Source: an uncultured Collinsella sp.
GTDB lineage: Bacteria > Actinomycetota > Coriobacteriia > Coriobacteriales > Coriobacteriaceae
NCBI GenBank assembly: GCA_900755685.1
Contig: CAAEHI010000051.1
Span: forward strand, 1 to 40,354
Direction of reading: 5' to 3'
DNA length: 40,354 nt
Part shown: one piece after another, positions 16,738 to 25,456 of the stretch
How the letters are laid out: each line of letters starts with the position of its first letter
Position numbering within the stretch: position 1 is the first letter of the stretch
Translations under genes and position numbers: made by a program
The notes under the pieces: model-generated
The model's input: the letters and a program-made list of their open reading frames with translations, nothing else
What the model was told of the DNA's origin: nothing
Databases searched by the model: none

Positions 16738-17025
16738 CAAAAAACCGCCCTCGGGCATGTGCATTGCCCAAGGACGGTTGAATTCCGCGGTACCACCTTG
16801 TTTGACCCGGCGGATGTCTGGCCCGCCGCGCCCACTCTGTGCCCCTTGTCGCGAGGCTCACGGCTTCCCTACTGGGGACATCGCCGCCGCTGGCCGCGCG
16901 CCCGTTGAGGTCGCTGCTCGGGAGTGAACGCTTGGCCCTTGTCACCGCAGGAAGGCTTGCAGCCCATGACCTTCCCTCTCTTGCCGGCGACGCGGCGGGC
17001 AAAACCCTCTCCGTCAACGCATTGG
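16738..17025 (-). promoter_or_regulatory. T-box riboswitch of pheST, specific for tRNA-Phe
   Basis: On the minus strand the T-box core AAGGTGGTACCGCGG occupies about 16799-16785, followed by a terminator whose stem pairs 16743-16757 with 16765-16779 before a U-run (A-run 16738-16744). UGGU in the core is complementary to ACCA, as expected for tRNA-Phe with discriminator A. Upstream, a stem I-like hairpin (ggaagg/ccttcc, about 16950-16976) precedes UUCA; UUC at 16928-16926 is the likely Phe specifier. A -10-like TATCCT lies at 17036-17031. Uncharged tRNA-Phe would favour read-through into pheS. Confidence 0.9.
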
Positions 17026-17157
17026 GCTATAGGATAACACATTCTGCGAGCATATCGCCGCGTTCCGTTTTGTTCGTGCTGGGTACAAGGCAGGTAGCTG
17101 TGCAAACTGGCCGTGCGCCCATCCATGGCGCTCGGCTCGCGAGATCAAGGATATGGT

Positions 17158-18732
17158 ATGGGTAAGAAGCACGATAAGAAGACCAAGCCCGCAGTGGGCA
17201 AGACGCCCAAAGGCATGAAGGTCGATAAGGCCGTCAAAAAATTCCGCAAGCTCGAGGGCAAGCTGTGGACTCGTGAATACCTGCTCAAGATTGCCGAGTT
17301 CGATGGCGCGACGATTGCCCCCGCCAACGGCGCCGCGGCCCGCGCCGATGCTATGGGGACCCTTGCCGGCGAACATCACAAGCTCCTGACCAGCAAAAAG
17401 TCCGTTGAGCTCGTGCACTCTCTCGCGCGTGAGACGGTCGCGGGCGAAAAGATCGACGACCCGCAGCTGCTCGACGAGATTCGCGTGCTCGGCCGCGACC
17501 AGCGCGAGGCAAGCGTTATTCCTACCGAGGAGGCCGAGGCCTGGACCAGGCTCACCTGCGAGGCCGACGCCGTGTGGCACAAGGCCAAGACGGCCAACGA
17601 CTGGGCGAGTTTTGAGCCCTATGTGGATAGAATCATCGCCCAACTTAAGCATCAGGCCGAACTCATGGACCCCAAGCGCGACCCATACGACGTTTGGCTC
17701 GACCAGTACGAGCGCGGCCTTTCCGCCAAGAGCTTCGACGCGTTTTGCGAGGAGGTCAAGGCCACGGTCGTGCCGCTCGTGCACGCCATCGGCGAGCGCG
17801 GCCAGCAGCCCGCTGCCGACTTTTTGCACGCCCGCGTGCCCGAGGCCGCCCAGCGCGCCATGAGCTTCGACCTTATGAAGCTCGTCGGCCTGAACCTGAA
17901 CGACACCACGCTTGCCTTTACCGAGCACCCGTTTAGCGAGGGCTTTGCCGTGGGTGACGCGCGCATCGCGACACACATCTACGAGGACGATTGCATCTCC
18001 AACGTCTACAGCATCATCCACGAGGCGGGACACGCCATGTACGAGCTGGGCGTCAATCCCGCCTATGCGCGCACCTGTCTTGAGGGCGGCACCTCCATGG
18101 GCATCCACGAGAGCCAGAGCCGCTTTTTCGAGAACACCGTGGGTCGCAGCCGCGCCTTTATGGGACCGCTGCTCGAGGTGCTGCGCCGCCACGCACCCGA
18201 GGTCTACGGCGACGTCGACGAGGACACGCTCTACCACGCCGTGAACATCGCGCAGCCTTCGCTGATCCGCACCGAGGCCGACGAGCTCACCTATCCGCTG
18301 CACGTTATGGTGCGCTACGAGATCGAGCGTATGCTGTTTGCCGGCGAGGCCACGGCCAAGGACATCCCCGCGCTTTGGAACCGCTTCATGGATGAGTACC
18401 TGGGCATTCCCGTTCCCGACGACACGCACGGCTGCCTACAGGATACGCACTGGAGCGGCGGCTCGTTTGGCTACTTCCCCACCTATGCGCTGGGCAGCGC
18501 CTACGACGCCATGTTTGTGCCGGCCATGTGCCGCGACGGTGTCGACCTCAACGGCGCCTGTGCGAGCGGCGACCTGACACCCGTCCGCGCCTGGCTGGGC
18601 GAGCACATTTGGCAGTGGGGCCGCGCCAAGGACGCGCCGGAGCTCATCAAGGGCGCGTGCGGCATGGCGTTCGATGCCCGCTACTACTGCAGCTACCTGC
18701 AGGACAAGTTCACCACGCTCTACGAACTGTAA
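17158..18732 (+). CDS. M32 family metallocarboxypeptidase
   Basis: The 524-residue cytoplasmic zinc carboxypeptidase contains HEAGH at about 288-292, followed by GTSMGIHESQSRFFENTVGRS, both signatures of the Taq/M32 carboxypeptidases, with the third zinc ligand in the HESQSRF segment. These enzymes trim C-terminal residues from peptides. ATG 17158 is chosen for its AAGGA site; an ATG at 17113 would fall before it. The first 22 residues are Lys-rich (GKKHDKKTKPAVGKTPKG) and extend beyond the usual family start, perhaps as a nucleic-acid or ribosome contact. It is divergent from the T-box leader of pheS and convergent with glmM. Confidence 0.93.
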   Translation: MGKKHDKKTKPAVGKTPKGMKVDKAVKKFRKLEGKLWTREYLLKIAEFDGATIAPANGAAARADAMGTLAGEHHKLLTSKKSVELVHSLARETVAGEKIDDPQLLDEIRVLGRDQREASVIPTEEAEAWTRLTCEADAVWHKAKTANDWASFEPYVDRIIAQLKHQAELMDPKRDPYDVWLDQYERGLSAKSFDAFCEEVKATVVPLVHAIGERGQQPAADFLHARVPEAAQRAMSFDLMKLVGLNLNDTTLAFTEHPFSEGFAVGDARIATHIYEDDCISNVYSIIHEAGHAMYELGVNPAYARTCLEGGTSMGIHESQSRFFENTVGRSRAFMGPLLEVLRRHAPEVYGDVDEDTLYHAVNIAQPSLIRTEADELTYPLHVMVRYEIERMLFAGEATAKDIPALWNRFMDEYLGIPVPDDTHGCLQDTHWSGGSFGYFPTYALGSAYDAMFVPAMCRDGVDLNGACASGDLTPVRAWLGEHIWQWGRAKDAPELIKGACGMAFDARYYCSYLQDKFTTLYEL

Positions 18733-18757
18733 GGCATAACCGACACGCCAACGCAAA

Positions 18758-18793
18758 GGGGACGCCGCGGAACCAATCCGCGGCGCCCCCTTT
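18758..18793. terminator. Shared terminator between M32 peptidase and glmM
   Basis: A 9 bp stem (18763-18771 with 18777-18785) is extended by gggg/cccc across one bulged A. It ends in CTTT on the plus strand and UUU on the minus strand, so it can serve both convergent genes. Confidence 0.7.
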
Positions 18794-18798
18794 CCACC

Positions 18799-18827
18799 TA
18801 GTCGTTTAAGAACGTCCCCAATGACTA
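18799..18827. repeat. Short hairpin repeat unit, copy 1
   Basis: TAGTCGTT and AATGACTA (8 bp stem with one G-T pair) enclose a 13-base loop taagaacgtcccc. The same unit recurs at 40160-40210, once inverted and once direct. It sits between the shared terminator and the glmM stop codon (18830). Confidence 0.8.
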
Positions 18828-18829
18828 CC

Positions 18830-20161
18830 TTACAGAGCCTCGAGCGCGTTGGCGATGCGCTTCATGGCGGCATCGGCGGATGCTTGGTCGGGCGCCTCGG
18901 CCAGCACGCGGATAACCGACTCGGTTCCGCTCTTGCGCACGAGCACGCGGCCCTCGCCTGCCAGCGCAGCCTCGGCCTCGGCGATGGCGTTCTGCACGCC
19001 CATATTCTCGAGCGCGGCGTCCTTGTCCGCCACGTGCACGGCCACCTGCGCCTGTGGCAGCAGCTTGCACGGAGCCGTGAGCTGCGAGAGCGTCTCGCGC
19101 TCGGCACGAATCACTTCCATCACGCGCAGCGAGGTCATAATGCCGTCGCCCGTGCGCTCGATATCGCCAAAGATCGTATGGCCCGTCTGCTCGCCGCCCA
19201 GGCTGTAGCCGCCCTCGCGCATCTTGGCATACACGTGACGGTCGCCCACGCCGCTGGTCACGGCACTCAGGCCGGCAAGCTCCAACGACTTGATCAGGCC
19301 AAAGTTGCTGGCGATCGTCGGCACCACGGTACCGCCCGAGAGACGCCCGTGCTTGTTCAGGTACACACCGCACACGTACAGGATCTGGTCGCCGTCGATC
19401 ACGCGGCCGCGCTCGTCCACGGCCAGGCAGCGGTCGGCATCGCCATCGTAGGCAAAGCCCACATCCAGGCCCTGCTCCACCACGTGGCGCTGCAGGCGCT
19501 CAATATGCGTAGAGCCGCAGTCGACATTGATGTTAAAGCCGTCGGGCGCGGCATTGATCACGCGCACATCGGCGCCCAGTGCGTCGAACACCGGCTTGGC
19601 CACCGAGGATGCCGAGCCGTTGGCGCAATCGATGCCGATCTTGACGCCCTGCAGCGAAAAGTTCGCGCTGGCGATGAGCGAAGCAATGTAGCGGTTGCGA
19701 CCCTGCATGTAGTCCACCGTGGCGCCGATGTGGTTGCCCGTTGCCAGCGGCACCTCGCTCTTGCCATCGATGTAGTCCTCGATGAGCTCCAGCACGTCCT
19801 CGTCCATCTTAAAGCCGTCGCTGTTGACGAGCTTAATGCCGTTATCGCAAAACGGGTTGTGGCTCGCACTGATCATGATGCCGCAATCGAAGCAGCCCTC
19901 CACGGTCTGATGCGCTACGCCCGGCGTGGGGATCACGTGCAGCATGTAGGCGTCCGCGCCGCTCGCGACCAGGCCGCTCACCAGCGCCGCCTCGAACATA
20001 TAACTCGAGCGACGTGTGTCCTTGCCCACGATGACGCGCGCCTTAGCACTGCGGTTGGCGCCGTAATACCAGCCCACAAAACGGCCAATCTTATAAGCGT
20101 GCTCTACCGTCAGCCCAACGTTGGCCTCACCGCGAAAGCCGTCGGTGCCAAAGTACTTCAT
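18830..20161 (-). CDS. glmM: Phosphoglucosamine mutase
   Basis: GlmM converts glucosamine-6-phosphate to glucosamine-1-phosphate on the way to UDP-GlcNAc, hence peptidoglycan. The 443-residue protein begins MKYFGTDGFRG and has the phosphoserine loop SASHNP (Ser100), the metal loop GDADRC and the phosphate-binding loop RKSGTES near the C-terminus. These fit GlmM better than phosphomannomutase. Its start follows the stop of the upstream DUF4012 gene after only three bases, so the two are probably translated together. It ends beside the repeat unit at 18799. Confidence 0.95.
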   Translation of the reverse strand: MKYFGTDGFRGEANVGLTVEHAYKIGRFVGWYYGANRSAKARVIVGKDTRRSSYMFEAALVSGLVASGADAYMLHVIPTPGVAHQTVEGCFDCGIMISASHNPFCDNGIKLVNSDGFKMDEDVLELIEDYIDGKSEVPLATGNHIGATVDYMQGRNRYIASLIASANFSLQGVKIGIDCANGSASSVAKPVFDALGADVRVINAAPDGFNINVDCGSTHIERLQRHVVEQGLDVGFAYDGDADRCLAVDERGRVIDGDQILYVCGVYLNKHGRLSGGTVVPTIASNFGLIKSLELAGLSAVTSGVGDRHVYAKMREGGYSLGGEQTGHTIFGDIERTGDGIMTSLRVMEVIRAERETLSQLTAPCKLLPQAQVAVHVADKDAALENMGVQNAIAEAEAALAGEGRVLVRKSGTESVIRVLAEAPDQASADAAMKRIANALEAL

Positions 20162-20164
20162 ATC

Positions 20165-22495
20165 TTACTTATCCTGTTCGAACGTTTGAGCGGTTGGCGT
20201 GGTACGAACCTTAAGCTCTTTGTGCCCAGAGTCCTTCGAAGTCGTGACCGTATACTCGACCTTTATGTCTTGTCCAAGAAGCATGTGGACACCGCCCCAT
20301 GCAACCTTCAAGCCATCGTGCGTCGCTTCGTTCATCTCGATAGAACCGGAGCCCGAAGTCTTAATATCCGAAATGCTGCCTCCCGCAGGAGCATAGAGAT
20401 AAAGCCTCAGCACCTCATCGTCAATATCCTGGCTAATGCCGTTATGGCCCTGGAAATAACCAGGCATCTCGGCCTTCTCCTGGGGGGTCATCGTGTTCTT
20501 GAGCGTGGTGGTCACTCGATACGTCGTCGAGCCATCGGCATTTTCAACCGAAGAATCGATGGTGACTCGCTTATCGAGGAACCAATCCATCTTTGAATAG
20601 CTGTAGTTGTTCACATAGACGCCCAAGATCGGAGCCTCCGACGTATCGGTTTGGAGAGCGCCCGATATTCCAAGAGCCTTCGCGGCCTTTTCCTCGTCAT
20701 CATTTCTCGAATACATGAGGATGCGACCCTCGGAAGCGCCCTTTTCGATGGCGGCAGCAATCTTAGTAATATCGCTGGAGCCCAGTTCGTCCACAATCTT
20801 GTTAAAAGCTGATCCGGCAACCGCCGCAAAAATGGCGTCCTGTTCCTCTACCGGGTAATTCCAATAAATATCGTGCAGCAGCACCTTTGCAGCGTTGCTT
20901 CCATCAACGACGGTGCCGTCAGGAAGCTGTGTGCCACCTACAACGCCGAGCATATACTGCAAAAATACCGGATCGACTGCAAATACGCCGTCGATGTCAT
21001 CTCCGACAATGGCCTTCTGCATATCGCTGACAAGCTGAGCCGCACGCGGATAATCAGGCGTCATCGTAACGTCGCCCATCGTGTATCCGAGCGTGTTGAA
21101 TCCGGTCAGGCCCCATCCGGTCGTGAACAAGTTTGCCTCTTCATCGGTGATGGGAAGCGGGCTCAAAGGCTCTTTCATCATGTCGACTTTGACAAAATCG
21201 CCCAGTTCGAGCTTACCGTCAGTCACCGACATCACGCCGCGAGAACCGGGGAAACCGCCGCAGGCGCGGATCTCGACGTTGCTCATCGCGAGCACAAGAT
21301 AATGACGCGTCTGGCCGTTGACGCCGAGCATCTGGGGAAGGACGGGGGCGACCTTCTCCGCCGCGTCAACCGCGCCGTTGAGGGTGGCAAAGCCGTCCTT
21401 GGCCTTATCGACCAGCTCGGTCACCTGGGAAATATGAGTATCGCCAATGCCCTGGATCTTCTCGTTGGCGCTCTTGAACACCTTCGAGCTGCTGGAAAGC
21501 GAATCGGCGACCGCCTGTAGCGCGGACACGTTAATCATGCCGTCCTGGAACAGCTTGCCGGGCGTGGCCTGCGAGAGGTTATCGGCCATGGGAACCAGCG
21601 CGTTGCTCGAGACATCGGACAGGGCATCAATCATGGTGCGGGCTGCGTTGATGTCACTGCCATACACCGGGATAAACGATGCCGCCGTCCACAGCGAGCT
21701 CGAGGTCTCCGCCTTCATGCTGTCGCAGAGCTCATCGATCTTCTTCGCGTCGTCAGGCAGCGTCGAAAAATCGCCCGACGTGACCTTGTCCTTAAGGCCA
21801 CCGACGATCTCGACAGCCTCCTTCGCTTCACTCTTTACGGTCTTTGCCGAGTTAAGCAGCATAAAGCCGCTTGCGCCAAGCGCAACGAGAAGCACCGCGA
21901 CTACAGCGGCAATAATGGCGCCGGTGTGACGCTTTTTGCGCTCGCCCTTGCGATGGCGATGACGGACCAGACCGTCAGAGGTCGAACTCGACGAAGCGTC
22001 GCTACCGTAGTTCAAGCCAAAATCGTAATAATCTTCCTTGGAACCCGAGCCCGCAAACTCGGCACCGCTATCATCCAGGCGGGCGAACGTGCCAGTCTCG
22101 GAGGCGCCGGTGTAAATCGTGCCAAGGTTACCCGTAAGCCCCGCGCCACCGGCAGAGGGAGTATTGTTGGCGGCCTTGCCGGCATTAACGTTGCCGGCGC
22201 CATTCGCGGCGTTGGCAGCACCTGCGTTGTTCGCGGGTACCGAAGGAGCCCCGCTCGGCTGCGACGCAGAGGTTGCACCGCCCGCAAAGACATTCCCTCT
22301 TGCACGGCCGGTCTTTTTTGCCTTTTGAGACTGCTCGTACAGAGCGGTAAACATCGCCGTCTCGCCCGGGGACACGCGCTTACCGGAACCGCCCTGTCCA
22401 GCGCCGCCCGGCGTGCCGGCCTTACCAGCCCCGTTCGGACGCGGCGGAACTGCAGGGCGGCCGCTATCGCTACCCTTAAAGTGATTACCAGCCAT
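20165..22495 (-). CDS. DUF4012 membrane-anchored envelope protein
   Basis: This 776-residue protein is not functionally known. Residues 1-177 are low complexity (Gly, Ala, Asn, Ser, Pro) and probably disordered in the cytoplasm. A basic cluster (RHRHRKGERKKRH, 178-190) precedes one membrane helix at about 191-214. The rest, about 560 residues, is outside the membrane and matches the DUF4012 type: a helical part (220-370), then GVNGQTRHYLVLAMSNVEIRACGGFPGS and a long mixed domain. DUF4012 proteins often occur with polysaccharide genes, and here glmM follows in the same operon, so a role in surface glycan assembly is a fair inference. GAGGA precedes ATG 22495; the frame open to 22522 lacks such a site. 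Confidence 0.85.
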   Translation of the reverse strand: MAGNHFKGSDSGRPAVPPRPNGAGKAGTPGGAGQGGSGKRVSPGETAMFTALYEQSQKAKKTGRARGNVFAGGATSASQPSGAPSVPANNAGAANAANGAGNVNAGKAANNTPSAGGAGLTGNLGTIYTGASETGTFARLDDSGAEFAGSGSKEDYYDFGLNYGSDASSSSTSDGLVRHRHRKGERKKRHTGAIIAAVVAVLLVALGASGFMLLNSAKTVKSEAKEAVEIVGGLKDKVTSGDFSTLPDDAKKIDELCDSMKAETSSSLWTAASFIPVYGSDINAARTMIDALSDVSSNALVPMADNLSQATPGKLFQDGMINVSALQAVADSLSSSSKVFKSANEKIQGIGDTHISQVTELVDKAKDGFATLNGAVDAAEKVAPVLPQMLGVNGQTRHYLVLAMSNVEIRACGGFPGSRGVMSVTDGKLELGDFVKVDMMKEPLSPLPITDEEANLFTTGWGLTGFNTLGYTMGDVTMTPDYPRAAQLVSDMQKAIVGDDIDGVFAVDPVFLQYMLGVVGGTQLPDGTVVDGSNAAKVLLHDIYWNYPVEEQDAIFAAVAGSAFNKIVDELGSSDITKIAAAIEKGASEGRILMYSRNDDEEKAAKALGISGALQTDTSEAPILGVYVNNYSYSKMDWFLDKRVTIDSSVENADGSTTYRVTTTLKNTMTPQEKAEMPGYFQGHNGISQDIDDEVLRLYLYAPAGGSISDIKTSGSGSIEMNEATHDGLKVAWGGVHMLLGQDIKVEYTVTTSKDSGHKELKVRTTPTAQTFEQDK

Positions 22496-22644
22496 AAAGA
22501 AATCCTCGCAATTGAGTCGCAATGAAAAAGTCCATAACGTTACTAGTTTATGGCATTTTGAGCATCGACAGCTAAACTCCAGACACGGACATCAATTGGC
22601 GAAAATGCGGCACAACACCTTTTCTGTCTTGGTGGCGGCGCCAG

Positions 22645-23667
22645 CTACACCGTGAGGAACATCATCACGATGATCATGACAAAGCCGATAAGGTCGGTCG
22701 GCAAAAACACCGTGCCCAGCATAACGGCGCTGGTGATGGTCGCCGAGACGGGCTCCACGGTTCCGATGAGACTCGCACGCACCGAGCCGATGTCCTTAAC
22801 GCCCTGCATATAGAGCATGTAAGCAAAAAACGAGCCGATAACCACGAACACCGCGAGCGCCTCGACGCCGGCAGCGTCGAGTGCCGGCATATGCGCCCAG
22901 GGCTGCACGAAGACACATGAGATCACGCCCGCCGTGAGCATTGCCGAGCCCGTGACGATGGGGCTGCCGTATTCGGGCAGGATCTTGGCGGGAATCACCG
23001 CCATACACGCGGCGCTGACCGCACACATAAGACCTGCTGCCAGGCCAAGCGGCGAGATATTCAGGCTGGTGGGGTCGCCGCCGGTGGCGATTAAAAAGGT
23101 TCCACCCAGAGCCAGGCCAATGCCGATGACTTCGCGAGTACGCGGCATGCGGCGATCGATCACGCAGGTGTAGCCCATGATGATAACGAGCTGCAGGCAC
23201 TGGAGCACCGTCGCGGTTCCGGCGTTCGTCAGGCGCACGGCCGAAAGATAGCAAAACTGGTTGAACAGCAGACCAAAGGCGGTAAAGAGCAGCAGCTGCT
23301 TGCGATCGGCGGGTGTGGTCCAGAGCTTAATCAGGCGCTCGCGGTCGCGCGTAACAACTACGGCCATAAAGAGTAGACCGGCGAGAATCTGACGCACGCT
23401 CATAAGCCACAAGGTGTCGACGTGGTAGGTATCGAACAGAAAGCTCGCGCTGGTGCCCGAGAAGCCCCAAAACGAACCGCCCACCAGCGTAGCCAAGACG
23501 CCCGTGATCATCTTGCGCGTCGAAGCGCTGTTCAGGCGGTCGCGCCATGCGCGACGGGTGTTGCGGCTGAGCTCATCGGTGCCCTCGGGCACATCTATGT
23601 TCGATATATCGGTCATCGGCACCGAAGCCCCTGCGCCTTCGACCCGCTCGACACACTCTTTGCTCAT
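22645..23667 (-). CDS. EamA-family (DMT superfamily) transporter
   Basis: The protein has about 340 residues. After a polar N-terminus of about 60 residues, ten hydrophobic segments form two EamA repeats (first from GVLATLVGGSFWGFSGTSA, second from LGLAAGLMCAVSAACM). The second repeat holds the typical GTVEPVSA motif before the last helices. Such proteins export metabolites or amino acids; the substrate cannot be read from the sequence. ATG 23667 is chosen because GGGGGAG stands just upstream; the frame runs open to 23874 with no ribosome site. It has no operon partner. Confidence 0.9.
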   Translation of the reverse strand: MSKECVERVEGAGASVPMTDISNIDVPEGTDELSRNTRRAWRDRLNSASTRKMITGVLATLVGGSFWGFSGTSASFLFDTYHVDTLWLMSVRQILAGLLFMAVVVTRDRERLIKLWTTPADRKQLLLFTAFGLLFNQFCYLSAVRLTNAGTATVLQCLQLVIIMGYTCVIDRRMPRTREVIGIGLALGGTFLIATGGDPTSLNISPLGLAAGLMCAVSAACMAVIPAKILPEYGSPIVTGSAMLTAGVISCVFVQPWAHMPALDAAGVEALAVFVVIGSFFAYMLYMQGVKDIGSVRASLIGTVEPVSATITSAVMLGTVFLPTDLIGFVMIIVMMFLTV

Positions 23668-23898
23668 TCCACTCCCCCGAAGCAGCTTGGAAACAATTCG
23701 GCTTACCTTACCACGGCGAAGGCACCAGCTTGAGGCTTGTCCGCTTATCGGTAGGACAATTCCGCAGGCGTCTTTCCATAGCTCGATACCGCAATGGCCT
23801 TGCATTAGTCGACAGCCAAATCGCGGCAGCAGACTCTTTTGAAATGGATATGACAAAGCCCCCGAATTCCACAATGTAAGCGATTTTTAAAAATGTTC
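23668..23898. other. Non-coding stretch between EamA gene and tRNA-Val promoter
   Basis: No gene with a ribosome site is seen on either strand here. It must hold the EamA promoter, reading left, but no clear -10/-35 pair stands out. Confidence 0.5.
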
Positions 23899-23927
23899 TT
23901 GCCACCGAGTTCAGGCTCCGTTATATT
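23899..23927 (+). promoter_or_regulatory. Promoter of tRNA-Val
   Basis: TTGCCA (23899-23904), a 17-base spacer and TATATT (23922-23927) lie about 30 bases before the tRNA. Confidence 0.75.
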
Positions 23928-23956
23928 ATCCCTTGCGCACTTGCGCACCCTTGATC

Positions 23957-24031
23957 GGGCGTTTAGCTCAGGGGGAGAGCGCTTCCCTGACACGGAAGAG
24001 GTCAGAAGTTCAAATCTTCTAACGCCCACCA
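23957..24031 (+). tRNA. tRNA-Val (anticodon GAC)
   Basis: A complete cloverleaf of 75 bases with encoded CCA. The acceptor GGGCGTT (23957-23963) pairs with AACGCCC (24021-24027). The D arm is GCTC/GAGC. The anticodon arm CTTCC-CTGACAC-GGAAG gives anticodon GAC. The T arm AGAAG-TTCAAAT-CTTCT closes it. The discriminator is A and CCA ends at 24031. Confidence 0.97.
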
Positions 24032-24039
24032 AATGTTCG

Positions 24040-24076
24040 CAGCTCAGAGGCTATGTCCTCTGGGCTGTTTTGTTTT
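24040..24076 (+). terminator. Terminator of tRNA-Val
   Basis: An 11 bp stem with one T-G pair (24040-24050 with 24057-24067) is followed by TTTTGTTTT. Confidence 0.85.
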
Positions 24077-24325
24077 ATGTCGCCAAATCAGCTGGCAGCT
24101 CCAACCGCCCAAGCAACCACCCTGCCCATACACAAAACCGCGTCAGCGACCCAAGTGCCTATCCCGGCTGACTCCGCAGTCAATCAAAACCGCCCCAATA
24201 GTCACCGAGGCCGAGACCAACACGTCTCGAACCCATCCGAGCCGCAACTTCTCAGCAAAACGCCGCGATGTCTGCGTCCTGCGGTATCCTTGAGCCACTT
24301 GCACCTGCAGCACCAAGGAGCCGCC

Positions 24326-25012
24326 ATGCGCACCGAGCTCGATGTCCCCTTTTCGCACAAAGAAGAAGCCAAGGCGCTGGGCGCCAAATGGGACCGGACC
24401 AAGAAGATCTGGTATGTACCCAGCGGCGTCAACCCCGAGCCCTTTGCCGAGTGGCTGCCCGGTGTTGACCGATCCGACCCCTCAGCGCCGTATATATATC
24501 TAGTACTGGGCAAGCGCGAATGCTGGAAGTGTCACAAAGAGACCTCAGTCGCGGCCTTCGGCATTCCCTATCGAACCGATAACGACGACAGCATCGCCAT
24601 CGCGCACGCGCCCAACGAAGCCGGGTACATTGCCATCGACACGGCCAACGCCAACGCACTCGCCATCGTGCCCGCTCTTGGCTGCGTACCGGGCGAGATC
24701 CGCGACTACCTTCATAAGCGCTGCGGCTACAAGCCCGTAGGCGCGCGAGCCTCCAAAGCCCCGTCGCTCGGCAACACGTGCACCAGTTGCGACGCGCTGC
24801 AAGGCAGCCGCTATCTGTTCGAGGAGCCCTCGTCCCCGTTTGCCCTCACTGCCATCAACAAGCTGCCGGCACTGGAGTTTATACGCGTCGAAGTTGCCGG
24901 CGTCTTTGGCGTCCCGGTCACGCGTACCGACTTTGACCAGGCGCTCTTTACCTGGGCACGCGACCATCACGCCGAGTTCCACAAGCAACTCGGTGAGGGG
25001 ATTTATTTGTAG
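24326..25012 (+). CDS. DUF5710-domain protein
   Basis: The 228-residue protein starts with a DUF5710-like module of about 40 residues (DVPFSHKEEAKALGAKWD, then KKIWYVPSGVNPEPFAEWLP), a small domain also found attached to DNA primases and plasmid mobilisation proteins. Two Cys pairs follow, CWKC near residue 63 and CTSC near 153, which could bind one zinc. The rest is not recognised and no catalytic motif is seen. AAGGAG stands five bases before ATG 24326; an open frame reaching back to 24053 runs through the tRNA terminator zone and is rejected. The 250 bases before it (24077-24325) hold no other gene. Confidence 0.8.
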   Translation: MRTELDVPFSHKEEAKALGAKWDRTKKIWYVPSGVNPEPFAEWLPGVDRSDPSAPYIYLVLGKRECWKCHKETSVAAFGIPYRTDNDDSIAIAHAPNEAGYIAIDTANANALAIVPALGCVPGEIRDYLHKRCGYKPVGARASKAPSLGNTCTSCDALQGSRYLFEEPSSPFALTAINKLPALEFIRVEVAGVFGVPVTRTDFDQALFTWARDHHAEFHKQLGEGIYL

Positions 25013-25049
25013 AGGCAAAAGACACTCACAGCCAACTCCTCCGCATCAC

Positions 25050-25334
25050 CTATCCCTCGTCGCCGGCGTCGTACACGATATCGAGGCCACAAACAGGGCA
25101 TTTCTCCGGATACACCGGCATATGAACGCCTGTCCGTTTTCTCACTTCGTCGCTGAGTCTGTCGCGCGCATCGATAAACCGAATGTCGAGACACGGTATT
25201 TGCGAGCCGCAGCAAGGGCAGGTGACGACAAACGACGCGCAATCAACCTCTACGCTCGGAAACATATTGTTGTCTATAAGGGCACACGGCAGTTTTCCGT
25301 ACTTCCCCATCGCAATATCGCCTCGCCAGCTCAT
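25050..25334 (-). CDS. Small zinc-ribbon protein, function unknown
   Basis: The protein has about 94 residues. Two Cys pairs, CPCCG near residue 38 and CPVCG near residue 82, are spaced as in a zinc ribbon, with a charged helix between them (DARDRLSDEVRKRTG). The last residues are acidic. AGGGGAG precedes ATG 25334 at normal spacing, which supports a real gene; in-frame starts up to 25406 lack such a site. It lies between the DUF5710 gene and the HNH gene, tail to tail with the former. A role in nucleic-acid binding is possible but not shown. Confidence 0.6.
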   Translation of the reverse strand: MSWRGDIAMGKYGKLPCALIDNNMFPSVEVDCASFVVTCPCCGSQIPCLDIRFIDARDRLSDEVRKRTGVHMPVYPEKCPVCGLDIVYDAGDEG

Positions 25335-25456
25335 ACACGCTCCCCTCTCGCTATACAAAACAGGAAGAGCATGCACCGGCGGGCATGCGCGAGATTGCAT
25401 CGCCACGCGATCCGATCAAACAACACGATCGTCAAAGAATGCCAAAGCCAAATACG

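Noticed and set aside
17014..18429. Minus-strand open frame opposite the M32 peptidase
   Set aside because: Shadow frame without ribosome site or recognisable domain.
18821..20596. Plus-strand open frame opposite glmM
   Set aside because: Shadow frame crossing two real genes; composition rich in His, Ala and Arg.
23957..25012. Integrated phage or element at tRNA-Val
   Set aside because: No integrase, phage gene or duplicated tRNA end was seen in the window.
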